Assembly: GCA_046263255.1 (NCBI GenBank)
Contig: JBHELD010000033.1
Coordinates: forward strand, 86,510 to 150,509
Source of the DNA: JALZEG01 sp046263255
GTDB lineage: Bacteria > Actinomycetota > CADDZG01 > WHSQ01
DNA length: 64,000 bases
Reading direction: 5' to 3'
Part shown: positions 9,865 to 21,626 of the stretch, one piece after another
Position numbering within the stretch: the stretch's first letter is position 1
Layout: each line of letters opens with the position of its first letter
The notes under the pieces: model-generated
Told to the model about the DNA's origin: nothing
The model's input: only the letters and a program-made list of their open reading frames with translations
Database searches by the model: none
Translations under genes and position numbers: made by a program

Positions 9865-12426
9865 CTAGGCCCACGCGATCAGGCCCAGGTCCATCGGGCT
9901 CGTCAGATCCTCGTGCGACGGGATCACCCGCGCGGCATAGCCGTAGAGGCCGGGCTCGTCCGTGCGGAACGACCCCGTGTACACGGACACGCCGTCGGTC
10001 GCCTCCGAGGGGCTGGGGCTCAGCTCGATGAGGTCCGGCTCGATCAGCTCGCCGTTCGCGCCGACCCGTCCGTGCGCGAGCTGGACCGCCACGTCGTCGG
10101 CCCGCAGCGTCCCCAGGCGCACCGTGACCGCGACCAACCGCTCTTCCCCCACGTCGGCCGCGGTCGTATCACCCTCGACGTTGAGGATCGCGACCGCGTC
10201 CCACGACGAGCGCACGTGCTCCTTCCATGCGGCGAGCGCTTTCGCGCGCGCGCAGCCGTCGGCCATTAGCGCGCGGCCGTGCCGCGCCGCCGGGACGTAC
10301 AGTCTCTCGACGTAGTCACGCACCATGCGGTCGGCGCCGACGAAGCCCCCGAGGCTTGACATCGACGCCTTCATCCGCTCGACCCAGCGCCGCGGCACGG
10401 GGCCTTCCGGCCGGTCGTAGAAGCGCGGCGCGATCTCGCGCTCGAGCAGGTCGTAGAGGCTGCTCGAGTCCACGCGGTCGTGGTACACGTGGTCCTCGTA
10501 GAGGTCGGTGGTGCCGATCGCCCACCCGTTCTTGCCGTCGTAGGACTCGTCCCACCAGCCGTCGAGGACCGAGCAGTTCAGCGTGCCGTTGAGCGCGGCC
10601 TTCATACCGCTGGTCCCCGAGGCCTCCAGGGGACGCCGCGGGTTGTTGAGCCACACGTCCGACCCCTGGCACAGCACGCGCGCGACCTCGACGTCGTAGT
10701 CCTCGACGAACGCGAACCGGCCGCGCACCTCCGGGTCGGAGCTGAAGTGCACGAGCTCCCTGATCATCTCCTTGCCCCCGTCGTCCTGGGGGTGAGCCTT
10801 CCCCGCGAAGACGAGCTGGATCGGCCGGTCACCCGAGAGGAGCAGCGCCCGCAACCGCTCGCGGTCCGACAGGATCAACGTCGCCCTCTTGTACTGCGCG
10901 AACCTGCGCGCGAACCCGATCGTGAGGATGCCGGGGTCGAAGACCTCGTCCGTCCACGCGACCTCGGCCTCCGAGGCGCCGCGGGCGAGGAGCTGGCGCC
11001 GCAGCCGCTCGCGCACGAAGTAGACGAGCCGTTCCCGGGCGCGCTCGCGCGCCCGCCACAGCTCGGCGTCGGGGACCTCCTCGATACGGCTCCACCGGCC
11101 CTCGCCGGTCTCCGCCCATCCCGGCGACAGCCGGCGGTCGATCACCTCGCTGATCTCGGGGCCGAGCCAGGTCGCGGTGTGGACGCCGTTCGTGATCGAC
11201 GTGATCGGCCCCTCCTCGGCGGGGATCCCCGGCCACAGGTCGGAGAAGATCGCCCGCGACACGACGCCGTGGAGCTTGCTCACCGCGTTCGCCCGCGCCC
11301 CGAGCCGCAGCCCCATCACGGCCATGTTGAACGTCCCGCCCTCGGCGGACGTCGTCGCACCGGCGGAGCTCCCCTGCCCCAGCGCCATGAGCTCCTCGAA
11401 CGTGATGTCGCATTCCTTCGCGAACGACGTGAAGTAGCGCTGCATGAGCTCGTGCTCGTATACGTCGATGCCGGCCGGCACGGGCGTGTGCGTGGTGAAG
11501 ATCGTGCCCGCCCGCACGCCTTCGAGCGCGTCGTTGAAGCTCAGCCCCTGCGTCGTCACGAGCTGGCGGATCCGCTCGAGCCCGAGGAACCCGGCATGTC
11601 CCTCGTTCGAGTGGAAGACGTCGGGCTCGTAGCCCGCCGCCTGCAGGGCGCGGACGCCCCCGATACCGAGAACGATCTCCTGCCGGAGCCGGTGCTCGTT
11701 GCCGCCGGCGTAGAGGCGGTCCGTCACCCACCGCTCCTCCGCCTCGTTCTCCTCGACGTCGCAGTCCATGAGGATCAGCGAGACCCGCCCGACCCGCGCG
11801 AGCCACAGCTGCGCGACGCAGCGCGCGCCGGCGAGGTCGACATCGATCTTCAGCGGCGCTCCGTCCGGTCCCGGCAGGAGCGTCAGCGGCATGGCGTGCG
11901 GGTCGAGCGACGGGTAGCGCTCCTGCTGCCAGCCCTCGGCGTTGAGCTGCTGGCGGAAGTACCCCTGCCGGTAGAGAAGGCCGACGCCCACGAGCGGCAC
12001 GCCGAGGTCGCTCGCGGCCTTCAGGTGGTCGCCGGCGAGCACGCCGAGGCCGCCGGAGTAGATCGGCAGCGCCTCGCTGACGCCGAACTCCGGGGAGAAG
12101 TACGCGATCGTGCGGGGGCCGTCCTTCTTCCGGGACTGGTACCAGCGCGGCTCGTCGAGATAGCTCTGTAGGTCCTCGGAGACGCCGGCGAGGAACGAGA
12201 GAAAGGGTCCGTCCTCGGCGAGCTGCTCGAAGCGGTCCTGCGAGACGAGGCCGAGCATTCGGACGGGGTCGTGGCCGGAGGCGTCCCAGGCGTCCGCGTC
12301 GACCCACCGCCACAGGTCGACGGCCCGGCGGTTCCAGGACCAGCGAAGGTTGAGGGCGATCTCGGTGAGCTCGCCGAGCTCCGGGGGAAGCGAGACGCGT
12401 ACGGCGAACGACCTGAGCGCTCTCAT
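9865..12426 (-). CDS. glgP: Alpha-glucan phosphorylase GlgP
   Basis: Cleaves alpha-1,4 glucan ends with phosphate to give glucose-1-phosphate, using pyridoxal phosphate. The 853-residue protein has the N-terminal DUF3417 domain of actinobacterial-type phosphorylases (EIALNLRWSWNRRAVDLWRW) and a glycosyltransferase-35 body containing YFSPEFGVSEALPIYSGGLG, HSNEGHAGFLGLERIR, FTTHTPVPAGIDVYEHEL and the PLP region ASGTSGMKAALNGTLN. The C-terminal part is a beta-rich extension common in this subgroup. It is transcribed towards the cupredoxin gene and away from glgE, with the 293-bp divergent gap holding a tandem repeat. It supplies the degradative arm of the glucan cluster. Confidence 0.93.
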   Translation of the reverse strand: MRALRSFAVRVSLPPELGELTEIALNLRWSWNRRAVDLWRWVDADAWDASGHDPVRMLGLVSQDRFEQLAEDGPFLSFLAGVSEDLQSYLDEPRWYQSRKKDGPRTIAYFSPEFGVSEALPIYSGGLGVLAGDHLKAASDLGVPLVGVGLLYRQGYFRQQLNAEGWQQERYPSLDPHAMPLTLLPGPDGAPLKIDVDLAGARCVAQLWLARVGRVSLILMDCDVEENEAEERWVTDRLYAGGNEHRLRQEIVLGIGGVRALQAAGYEPDVFHSNEGHAGFLGLERIRQLVTTQGLSFNDALEGVRAGTIFTTHTPVPAGIDVYEHELMQRYFTSFAKECDITFEELMALGQGSSAGATTSAEGGTFNMAVMGLRLGARANAVSKLHGVVSRAIFSDLWPGIPAEEGPITSITNGVHTATWLGPEISEVIDRRLSPGWAETGEGRWSRIEEVPDAELWRARERARERLVYFVRERLRRQLLARGASEAEVAWTDEVFDPGILTIGFARRFAQYKRATLILSDRERLRALLLSGDRPIQLVFAGKAHPQDDGGKEMIRELVHFSSDPEVRGRFAFVEDYDVEVARVLCQGSDVWLNNPRRPLEASGTSGMKAALNGTLNCSVLDGWWDESYDGKNGWAIGTTDLYEDHVYHDRVDSSSLYDLLEREIAPRFYDRPEGPVPRRWVERMKASMSSLGGFVGADRMVRDYVERLYVPAARHGRALMADGCARAKALAAWKEHVRSSWDAVAILNVEGDTTAADVGEERLVAVTVRLGTLRADDVAVQLAHGRVGANGELIEPDLIELSPSPSEATDGVSVYTGSFRTDEPGLYGYAARVIPSHEDLTSPMDLGLIAWA

Positions 12427-12503
12427 GGGTCAAGAGTCTCGCGCAGGAGAGGGGGCCGGACGTTAGCCTGGACGGTGCTGCGGGCAAGGTCACCGATGGC
12501 GAC

Positions 12504-12626
12504 GGGCGGCCTCGGCCGACCGTCAAGAACGAAATGGGCGGCCTCGGCCGACCGTCAAGAACGAAACGGGCGGCCTCGGCCGACCGTCAAGAACGAAATC
12601 GGCGGCCTCGGCCGACCGCCAAGAGC
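12504..12626. repeat. Four-copy tandem direct repeat, 32-bp period
   Basis: Copies begin at 12504, 12536, 12568 and 12600. Each carries GGCGGCCTCGGCCGACCG followed by TCAAGAACGAAA and a 2-nt junction; the fourth copy is diverged (CCAAGAGC) and truncated. It lies between the divergent glgP and glgE starts. There are no unique spacers, so it is not a CRISPR array. It could be a cluster of regulator sites or slippage-prone DNA. Confidence 0.85.
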
Positions 12627-12720
12627 AGGTCGTCGGCCCTCGGGCGATTCGCCAGGAAGAAGACGGCGCCGGGACCGGCCGCCGGCGACGTAGAGCAACC
12701 TCGCAGGAGGGATTCCAGGC

Positions 12721-14681
12721 GTGAAGCTGGACACCAGGAAGGGGCACGCGGTCATCGAGAACGTCCGCCCCCAGGTCGACTGCGGCCTCCACCGCGCGAA
12801 GGCCGTCGTCGGCGACCTGGTCGAGGTCACCGCCGACATCTTCAGGGACGGCCCGACCGTGCTGCGGGCGGTCGTCCGCTACCGCGGCCCCAACGACGAC
12901 AAGTGGCAGGAGACGCCGATGGAGCACGCCGGCAACGACGCCTGGACGGCGACGTTCCGCCCCTCGGAGATCGGCCGGTGGCGTTACGGGATCGAGGCGT
13001 GGACCGACCACTTCGCGACGTGGCGGGCCGGGTTCATGAAGAAGGTCGAGGCGGGCCAGAACGTCGACCTCGAGATCGAGGAGGGCGCACGTCTGCTCGA
13101 GGGCCGCCTGAAGAAGGTGCCGGCGAAGGAGCGCGGCCCGATCAACGCCGCGATCGCCGCCGCCCGCGGCGGCTCCGGCGACGGCACCGGCTTCGGCGAC
13201 GCGCGCGTCGCCGCGCTGCTCGACGAGGCCGCCGGCGTCTTGCTGGCCCGGTACCCGGACCGGGCGGGATCCGTCCAGTCGAAGCCCGTGCTCGAGCTGA
13301 CGGTCGACCGCGAGCGCGCCCGCTTCGGTGCCTGGTACGAGCTCTTCCCTCGCTCTACGGGGGTCCCGGGCAAGCACGGGACGTTCAAGACGGCCGCGAA
13401 GCACCTGCCGACGATCGCCGACATGGGCTTCGACGTCGTCTACCTCCCGCCGATCCACCCGATCGGGACGACGTTCCGCAAGGGCGTCAACAACTCTCTC
13501 GAAGCGCAGCCGGGCGACGTCGGGAGCCCCTGGGCGATCGGCTCGAAGGAGGGCGGCCACCGCGCGGTGCACCCGCAGCTCGGCACGATCGACGACTTCG
13601 ACGACTTCGTGGCGGCCGCGGAGCGCGTGGGGATCGAAGTCGCGCTCGACTTTGCGATCCAGTGCTCGCCCGACCACCCGTGGGTCGAGGAGCACCCCGA
13701 GTGGTTCACGATCCGCCCCGACGGCTCGATCCAGCACGCCGAGAACCCCCCGAAGAGGTACCAGGACATCTATCCGATCAACTTCGACACGCCCGATAAG
13801 GAAGGGCTGTGGACCGAGCTGAAGGGCGTCCTCGACTTCTGGATCGGTCACGGCGTCAAGATCTTCCGCGTCGACAACCCGCACACGAAGGCGTTCGCGT
13901 TCTGGGACTGGGCGATCAACTCGATCCAGGAGGAGCACCCCGACGTGATCCTCCTGTCCGAGGCATTCACGCGCCCGAAGGTCATGGCCAAGCTGGCGAA
14001 GCTCGGCTTCACGCAGTCCTACACGTACTTCACGTGGCGCAACACGAAGTGGGAGATCACCGAGTACATGATGGAGCTGACCCGCCCGGAGACCGCCGCC
14101 TACTTCCGGCCGAACTTCTTCGCGAACACACCGGACATCCTCCACGAGTACCTCCAGCAGGGGGGTCCGCCCGCGTTCAAGATCCGGCTCGTGCTCGCGT
14201 CGACGCTGTCGCCGACGTACGGCATCTACTCCGGCTACGAGCTGTTCGAGAACAAGCCGCTCAGGCAGGGCAGCGAGGAGTACCTGCACTCCGAGAAGTA
14301 CGAGCTGCGCCAGCGGGACCTGAACGTCGAAGGGAGCCTCGTCCCGTACATCAAGCGCGTCAACGACATCCGCCGCAAGCACGCCGCGCTGAGCGAGCTG
14401 ACGAACCTGCGCTTCCACTACGTCGACAACGACAACATCCTGGCGTTCAGCAAGACGTCGCGCGAGGGCGACCCGATCCTCGTCGTCGTAAACCTGAACC
14501 CCGTCCATTGGGCCGAGGCGACCGTCCACCTCGACCTCCACGAGCTAGGGATCGATCCGGCGCACCCATTCCGGGTCCACGACCTGATCGGCGACCAGAC
14601 CTACCTGTGGCACGGGTCGCACAACTACGTGCGGCTCGACCCGTTCCGGGAGCCCGCGCACATCTTCCGCGTGGAACGCTA

Positions 14682-14682
<1 letters not shown>
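12721..14682 (+). CDS. glgE: Alpha-1,4-glucan:maltose-1-phosphate maltosyltransferase GlgE
   Basis: Transfers maltosyl units from alpha-maltose-1-phosphate to the non-reducing end of alpha-1,4 glucans, so it is the polymerising enzyme of this pathway. The 653-residue protein has the N-terminal DUF3416-type domain (residues about 1-190), then RARFGAWYELFPRS, a classic GlgE opening of the GH13 barrel. D385 in KIFRVDNPHTKAF is the expected nucleophile and E414 in LLSEAFTRPKVM the acid/base. The GTG at 12721 follows GCAGGAGG. Its stop overlaps the treS start by 1 nt, beginning a coupled run of glgE, treS, mak, glgB and a GH57 gene. Confidence 0.95.
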
Positions 14683-16444
<1,762 letters not shown>

Positions 16445-16448
<4 letters not shown>

Positions 16449-17863
16449 CGATGTCGACCGAGGGACTCCTCGAGTGGATGCCGCGCCGGCGCTGGTTCGG
16501 CGACAAGGGACGGCAGCCGCGCAGGGCCGACTTCGTCGACGCCGTCCTGCTCGAAGACGGCCCGCCCGCGCTGACGCTCGCGCTCGTGAGACTCTCGTTC
16601 GACGTCGGGCCCGATGCCTTCTACCACGTGCCCCTGCTGGTGGACGAGGACGGCACACCGCGCGACGCCCTCGACGAGGCGCCTCGCCTCGGGGTCCTCG
16701 GCGAGCTCATGGCCTACGGGCACACCCTCAAGGGCGAGGCGGGCGTCATCGAGTTCGGCGGCCCCGGGCTGGACCCCATGTCGCCGCCGGGGCCCGGCGA
16801 CGTGCAGCCGGTCGGCGCGGAGCAGTCGAACACGTCGCTGGTCATGGGCGACACGATCGTGAAGCTCTTCCGCCGCGTCGAGCCGGGGCCGAATCCGGAC
16901 CTCGAGCTGTCGCGGCTGCTTACCAACGAGGGATTCGAGAACGTGCCGCCGCAGGTCGGCGAGATGACGTACCGCGGCGAGATCGACGGCGACGAGGTGG
17001 TGATCGACCTGGGGATCGCGCAGCGTTTCCTGCGCGACGCGGTCGACGGCTGGGACTACACGCTCCGACGGCTCGGCGCGCTCTTCGACGCGATCGACGA
17101 GGCGGACGTGGCGGAGGATCACCGTTTCCTGATCGAGCAGCGCGCGCCTCAGTTCCTCGAGGCGATCGACGAGCTCGGCGAGGCCACGGGAGGGCTGCAC
17201 GTCGCGTTGTCGCGCGAAGAGGCCGATCCCGCGCTCGCCCCCGAGCCCGTCGACGAGCTGGACCTGAAGGCGTGGGCGGACGGCGCGACGGCCTACCTCG
17301 ATCGCCTGGCGGCCGGCGGGTTCGCGGAGCTCGGCGCGATGGCACCGGCGATCGCCCGGGGGATCGACGGTATCCGGACGTTGACGTCGGCGGGCTGCAA
17401 GACGCGCATTCACGGCGACTACCATCTCGGCCAGGTGCTCCGGGGGCCGAGGTGGATGATCCTCGACTTCGAGGGCGAGCCCGTGCGGTCGCTCGAGGAG
17501 CGCCGGGCGAAGCAGTCGCCGCTGAAGGACGTGGCGGGGATGCTGCGGTCCTTCAGCTACGCGGCGACCGCGGCGCTGTTCGAGCGAGGCGAGCCCGACT
17601 CCGACGAGTGGAAGCACCTGCAGCCATGGGCGGACACGTGGGAGGCGATCGCGCGCGAGCGATTCCTCTCGAGCTACCTGAGGAAGTCGCACGAGGGGAA
17701 GTTCCTCGCAGCCGGCCGCGAGACGCTGGCGATCCTGCTCGACTTCTTCGAGGTCGACAAGGCGCTCTACGAGCTCGAGTACGAGCTCGGCCACCGCCCC
17801 GACTGGGTCAGGATCCCGACCGCCGGGCTCGCCCGCGTGATCGAACGAGGAGAGAGACGATGA
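16445..17863 (+). CDS. mak: Maltokinase (Pep2/Mak)
   Basis: Phosphorylates maltose with ATP to alpha-maltose-1-phosphate, the donor for GlgE. The 472-residue protein opens with LLEWMPRRRWFGDKGR, typical of the N-terminal cap of actinobacterial maltokinases. It carries the aminoglycoside-phosphotransferase-like catalytic signature RIHGDYHLGQVL and the metal-binding DFEGEPVR. The ATG at 16445 overlaps treS and the stop overlaps glgB, both by ATGA, so treS, mak and glgB are likely translationally coupled. In some actinobacteria treS and mak are fused; here they are separate. Confidence 0.93.
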
Positions 17864-20037
17864 CGACCGTCGACCGGAACGCGGTGCGGGAGCTGATCCG
17901 CGGGGAGCTCCGGGACCCCCACCACGTCCTGGGCCCGCACCCCGCTCGCCCGCCCGCCCCGAAGAGCACGACGATCGTGCGCGCGTGGCGGCCCGAGGCG
18001 CAGACCGTGCAGTGCATCGTCGACGGCGAGACCGTCGCAAAGCTCGAGATGATCGACGCGGCCGGACTGTTCGAGGGCGCCGTGGAAGGTCGCGTCACCG
18101 ACTACCGGCTCGAGGTCGGCTATCCCGACGGAGCCTTCACGCTGCGGGACCCCTACGCGTTCGAGCCGACCGTGGGCGAGCTCGACCTGCACCTGCTCGG
18201 TGAGGGCAGCCACCGGCGGCTCCACGAGGTCCTGGGCGCGCACGTGCGCGAGGTGCGCGGCGTGTCGGGCGTCAGCTTCGCGGTGTGGGCGCCGAACGCC
18301 CGCAGCGTCAGGGTCGTGGGCGGCTTCAACGGCTGGGACGGCCGCCTGCACCCGATGCGGTCGCTCGGAGGGTCCGGGATCTGGGAGCTGTTCCTGCCCG
18401 ACATCGGCCCGGGCTCTCTCTACAAGTTCGAGATCGTCACGGCCGAGGGAGACCTCGTCCTGAAGACCGATCCGTTCGCGTTCGCGACGGAGGCTCCCCC
18501 CGCCAACGCCTGCGTCGTCCACCAGCCGTCGCACGAGTTCGGCGACTTGGAGTGGATGCAGAAGCGCGGCACCGGCGACGCGCACACGCAGCCGATGTCT
18601 ATCTACGAGGTCCATATCGGCTCGTGGAGGCGCGACGCCGAGGGGCGGCCGCTGTCGTACCGCATGCTCGCCCCGCTGCTCGCCGACTACTGCCGCGAGC
18701 TCGGCTTCACGCACGTGGAGTTCCTCCCGGTCGCCGAGCACCCGTTCGGGGGGTCGTGGGGCTACCAGGTGAGCAACTACTTCGCGCCGACGGCGCGGTT
18801 CGGGTCGCCCGACGACTTCAAGTACCTGGTCGACACGCTCCACCAGGCCGGGATCGGCGTGATCGTCGACTGGGTCCCGGCGCATTTCCCGAAGGACGAG
18901 TGGGCGCTCGCGCGCTTCGACGGCACCGCTCTCTACGAGCACCTCGACCCGCGCAAGGGCGAGCACCCCGACTGGGGCACGCTCGTCTTCAACTTCGGCC
19001 GCAACGAGGTGCGCAACTTCCTGATCTCGAACGCGCTGTACTGGATCGAGGGCTTCCACGTCGACGGGCTGCGCGTGGACGCCGTCGCCTCGATGCTGTA
19101 CCTCGACTACAGCCGCGAGGAGGGCGGGTGGGTCCCGAACGCGTTCGGGGGGCGCGAGAACCTCGAGGCGATCGAGTTCCTGAAGCAGCTGAACGAGGTC
19201 GTGCACGGCGAGCATCCGGGGGTGCTGATGCTGGCCGAGGAGTCGACTGCTTGGCCGGGTGTCAGCCGGCCGGTGCATCTCGGGGGCCTCGGGTTCGGCT
19301 TCAAGTGGAACATGGGCTGGATGCACGACACGCTCGCCTACTTCTCGAAGGACCCGATCCACCGCCGCTACCACCACAACAACCTGACGTTCAGCCTCAT
19401 GTACGCGTGGAGCGAGAACTTCGTGCTGCCGCTGAGCCACGACGAGGTCGTCCACGGGAAGGCCTCGTTGATCAGGAAGATGCCCGGCGACAAGTGGCAG
19501 CGGCTCGCGAACCTCCGGTGCCTGTTCGCGTACATGTGGGCGCATCCCGGCAAGCAGCTGCTGTTCATGGGCGGCGAGATCGCGCAGGAGCGCGAGTGGA
19601 ACCATGACTGGTCGCTGGACTGGCACGTGCTCGACGACCCCGCCCACCGCGGCATCCAGAAGATGGTGGGCGACGTGAACAAGGTCTACCGGTCGATCCC
19701 GGCGCTGTGGGAGCTCGACTTCTCGCCCGACGGGTTCCGGTGGATCGACGCCAACGACGCCGACAACAACGTGATCTCGTTCTACCGGAGCGCGACCGAC
19801 GGCTCGGTCGTCGTGTGCGTCTGCAACCTGTCGTCGATCCCCCGGACCGGGTTCCGGGTCGGTCTGCCGAAGCCGGGTGAGTACGTCGAGGTCCTGAACA
19901 CCGACTCGGCCGCCTACGGCGGGACGAACACCGGGAACATGGGAACGGTGGCGGCGCTGGAACGCCCGTGGCACGGGCTCGGCTACTCGGCCGACCTCAC
20001 GCTTCCGCCGCTCGGAGCGGTGTGGCTGCACGCATAA
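17860..20037 (+). CDS. glgB: 1,4-alpha-glucan branching enzyme GlgB
   Basis: Cuts an alpha-1,4 chain and re-attaches it by an alpha-1,6 bond, branching the glucan made by GlgE. The ATG at 17860, overlapping the mak stop, gives 725 residues, the typical long actinobacterial GlgB with two N-terminal CBM48-like modules (about 1-100 and 100-220). The GH13 barrel has GSWGYQVSNYFAPTARFG, the nucleophile in GLRVDAVASMLYLDYSREEG, the acid/base in LMLAEESTAWPGVS and the third acid in LSHDEVVHGK. GGEIAQEREWNHD is also typical. A much longer open frame upstream is only a shadow over mak. Confidence 0.95.
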   Translation: MTTVDRNAVRELIRGELRDPHHVLGPHPARPPAPKSTTIVRAWRPEAQTVQCIVDGETVAKLEMIDAAGLFEGAVEGRVTDYRLEVGYPDGAFTLRDPYAFEPTVGELDLHLLGEGSHRRLHEVLGAHVREVRGVSGVSFAVWAPNARSVRVVGGFNGWDGRLHPMRSLGGSGIWELFLPDIGPGSLYKFEIVTAEGDLVLKTDPFAFATEAPPANACVVHQPSHEFGDLEWMQKRGTGDAHTQPMSIYEVHIGSWRRDAEGRPLSYRMLAPLLADYCRELGFTHVEFLPVAEHPFGGSWGYQVSNYFAPTARFGSPDDFKYLVDTLHQAGIGVIVDWVPAHFPKDEWALARFDGTALYEHLDPRKGEHPDWGTLVFNFGRNEVRNFLISNALYWIEGFHVDGLRVDAVASMLYLDYSREEGGWVPNAFGGRENLEAIEFLKQLNEVVHGEHPGVLMLAEESTAWPGVSRPVHLGGLGFGFKWNMGWMHDTLAYFSKDPIHRRYHHNNLTFSLMYAWSENFVLPLSHDEVVHGKASLIRKMPGDKWQRLANLRCLFAYMWAHPGKQLLFMGGEIAQEREWNHDWSLDWHVLDDPAHRGIQKMVGDVNKVYRSIPALWELDFSPDGFRWIDANDADNNVISFYRSATDGSVVVCVCNLSSIPRTGFRVGLPKPGEYVEVLNTDSAAYGGTNTGNMGTVAALERPWHGLGYSADLTLPPLGAVWLHA

Positions 20038-21506
20038 CCGTCCACGGCCACTTCTACCAGCCCCCGCGGGAGAACCCCTGGACCGGCGTGGTCGGCGAGC
20101 AGCCGGGGGCAGCGCCGTTCCACGACTGGAACGAGCGCGTGAACGCCGAGGCCTACCGGGCGAACACGCGCGTGGCCCTTCCCGGAGCGGCGGGCGAGCG
20201 GGTCGACGTCAACAACTTCGAGAGGATGTCGTTCAACGTCGGCCCGACGCTGCTCGAATGGATGCGCGCGGCCGACCGGGAGACGTACGACGCGATCCTG
20301 GGCGCCGACCGCGCCGGGTTGTCCCGATGCGGTCACGGCAACGCGATCGCGCAGGCCTACCACCACACGATCCTGCCGCTGTCCCCGGTGCGAGACATCC
20401 GGACGCAGGTGCGGTGGGGGCTGCGCGACTTCCAGCACCGGTTCGGCCGCCGCTCCGAAGGCATATGGCTTCCGGAGACCGCGGCGGACGAGCGGACCAT
20501 CGACGTCTTGATCGAGGAAGGGGTGAGGTTCACGATCCTGGCGCCTCGACAGGCGCGGGCGTGGACGGATCGGAACGGATCGTGGGTCGACGTCGCCGAC
20601 GAGCCTCTCGACACGACGGTGCCGTACCGGTGCGGGCACTCGGACGGCTCGGGCCGATACGTCACGGTCCTCTTCTACGACGGCGCCATAAGCCACGCGA
20701 TCGCGTTCGACGGCGCCGCGGCGTCGGCCGAGCGTCTGATGGACCTCTTCGAGGAGCGCGTGCAGCCGGGTCCGTGCCGGCTCGTCCACGCGGCGACCGA
20801 CGGCGAGACCTACGGGCACCACCACAAGTTCGGCGACATCGGGCTCGGCTACGCGCTGTTCGTCGAGGCGGAGCAGCGCGGGCTCGGGGTCGTGAACTAC
20901 GGCACGTTCCTCGCCGACTGCCCCGCCGAGCGGTGGGTCCAGCTGCCGGCCGCCGGCACGTCGTGGTCGTGTGTGCACGGAGTCGGGCGGTGGCGCGAGG
21001 ACTGCGGCTGCTTCACCGGAGGGGAGCCGGGACGCAACCAGAAGTGGCGCGCCCCCCTGCGGCGCGCTCTCGAGGTCGTGCGCCAGGCCGCCGACGACGC
21101 GTACGAAAGGCTGGGGCGGGAGGTCTTCGAGCACCCGTGGCGCGCGCGCCACCGCTACGTGGACGTCGTGTGCGGCGCTACCTCGCTCGAGGAGTTCGTC
21201 GCGGCGGAGGGCGCGCTTCCCGGCGCGCCGCTTCGGCGGGCGGAGCTGCTGCTGGAGCTCCAGCGCAACGCGATGTCGATGTTCACGAGCTGCGGGTGGT
21301 TCTTCAACGACCTCGCGGGGATCGAGACGATCCAGGTTCTGCTCTACGCAGGCCGGACCCTCGACCTGCTGGAGCAGCTCGCCGAGGGGCGTGCGGGCCC
21401 GGTCGAGGATCGCTTCCTGTCGATCCTCGGCGAGGCCGTGAGCAACGACCCCGGCGCCGGTACGGGGGCGGACATCTACAAGAGAGCCGTCGCCGGGGCC
21501 GCATGA
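20022..21506 (+). CDS. Glycoside hydrolase family 57 protein (DUF3536 type)
   Basis: The 494-residue protein begins with ITVHGHFYQPPRENPW, the opening of GH57 proteins with a DUF3536 C-terminal region, and has GIWLPETAADERTIDVL and HAATDGETYGHHHKFGD, which match GH57 active-site regions. GH57 members act on alpha-glucans as amylases, branching or debranching enzymes; the exact reaction is not determined here. The GTG at 20022 lies inside the last codons of glgB (16-nt overlap) and is the first start that gives the family N-terminus. It ends the glgE-treS-mak-glgB unit, so a role in glucan trimming is a fair inference. Confidence 0.85.
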   Translation: MAARITVHGHFYQPPRENPWTGVVGEQPGAAPFHDWNERVNAEAYRANTRVALPGAAGERVDVNNFERMSFNVGPTLLEWMRAADRETYDAILGADRAGLSRCGHGNAIAQAYHHTILPLSPVRDIRTQVRWGLRDFQHRFGRRSEGIWLPETAADERTIDVLIEEGVRFTILAPRQARAWTDRNGSWVDVADEPLDTTVPYRCGHSDGSGRYVTVLFYDGAISHAIAFDGAAASAERLMDLFEERVQPGPCRLVHAATDGETYGHHHKFGDIGLGYALFVEAEQRGLGVVNYGTFLADCPAERWVQLPAAGTSWSCVHGVGRWREDCGCFTGGEPGRNQKWRAPLRRALEVVRQAADDAYERLGREVFEHPWRARHRYVDVVCGATSLEEFVAAEGALPGAPLRRAELLLELQRNAMSMFTSCGWFFNDLAGIETIQVLLYAGRTLDLLEQLAEGRAGPVEDRFLSILGEAVSNDPGAGTGADIYKRAVAGAA

Positions 21507-21540
21507 CGTGGTCCGCCGAGAGGGTGCAAAACGGACGGGG

Positions 21541-21575
21541 GTGATGGGGCCTTCCGGAACCACCGCCCCCATCAC
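21541..21575. terminator. Bidirectional terminator between GH57 and LVIVD genes
   Basis: GTGATGGGG (21541-21549) pairs with CCCCATCAC (21567-21575) across a 17-nt loop. It lies between converging genes ending at 21506 (plus) and 21627 (minus). Confidence 0.65.
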
Positions 21576-21626
21576 TTCGAGCAGGCCGGCGGCCGCCTCA
21601 CTTGGGCGCAGGCGGACGGGGCAGCT

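Noticed and set aside
10480..12171. Long plus-strand ORF inside glgP
   Set aside because: Shadow of the phosphorylase; composition is Arg/Glu/Val-rich with no domain.
12504..12626. 32-bp repeats as a CRISPR array
   Set aside because: Copies are head-to-tail without unique spacers and no cas gene is present.
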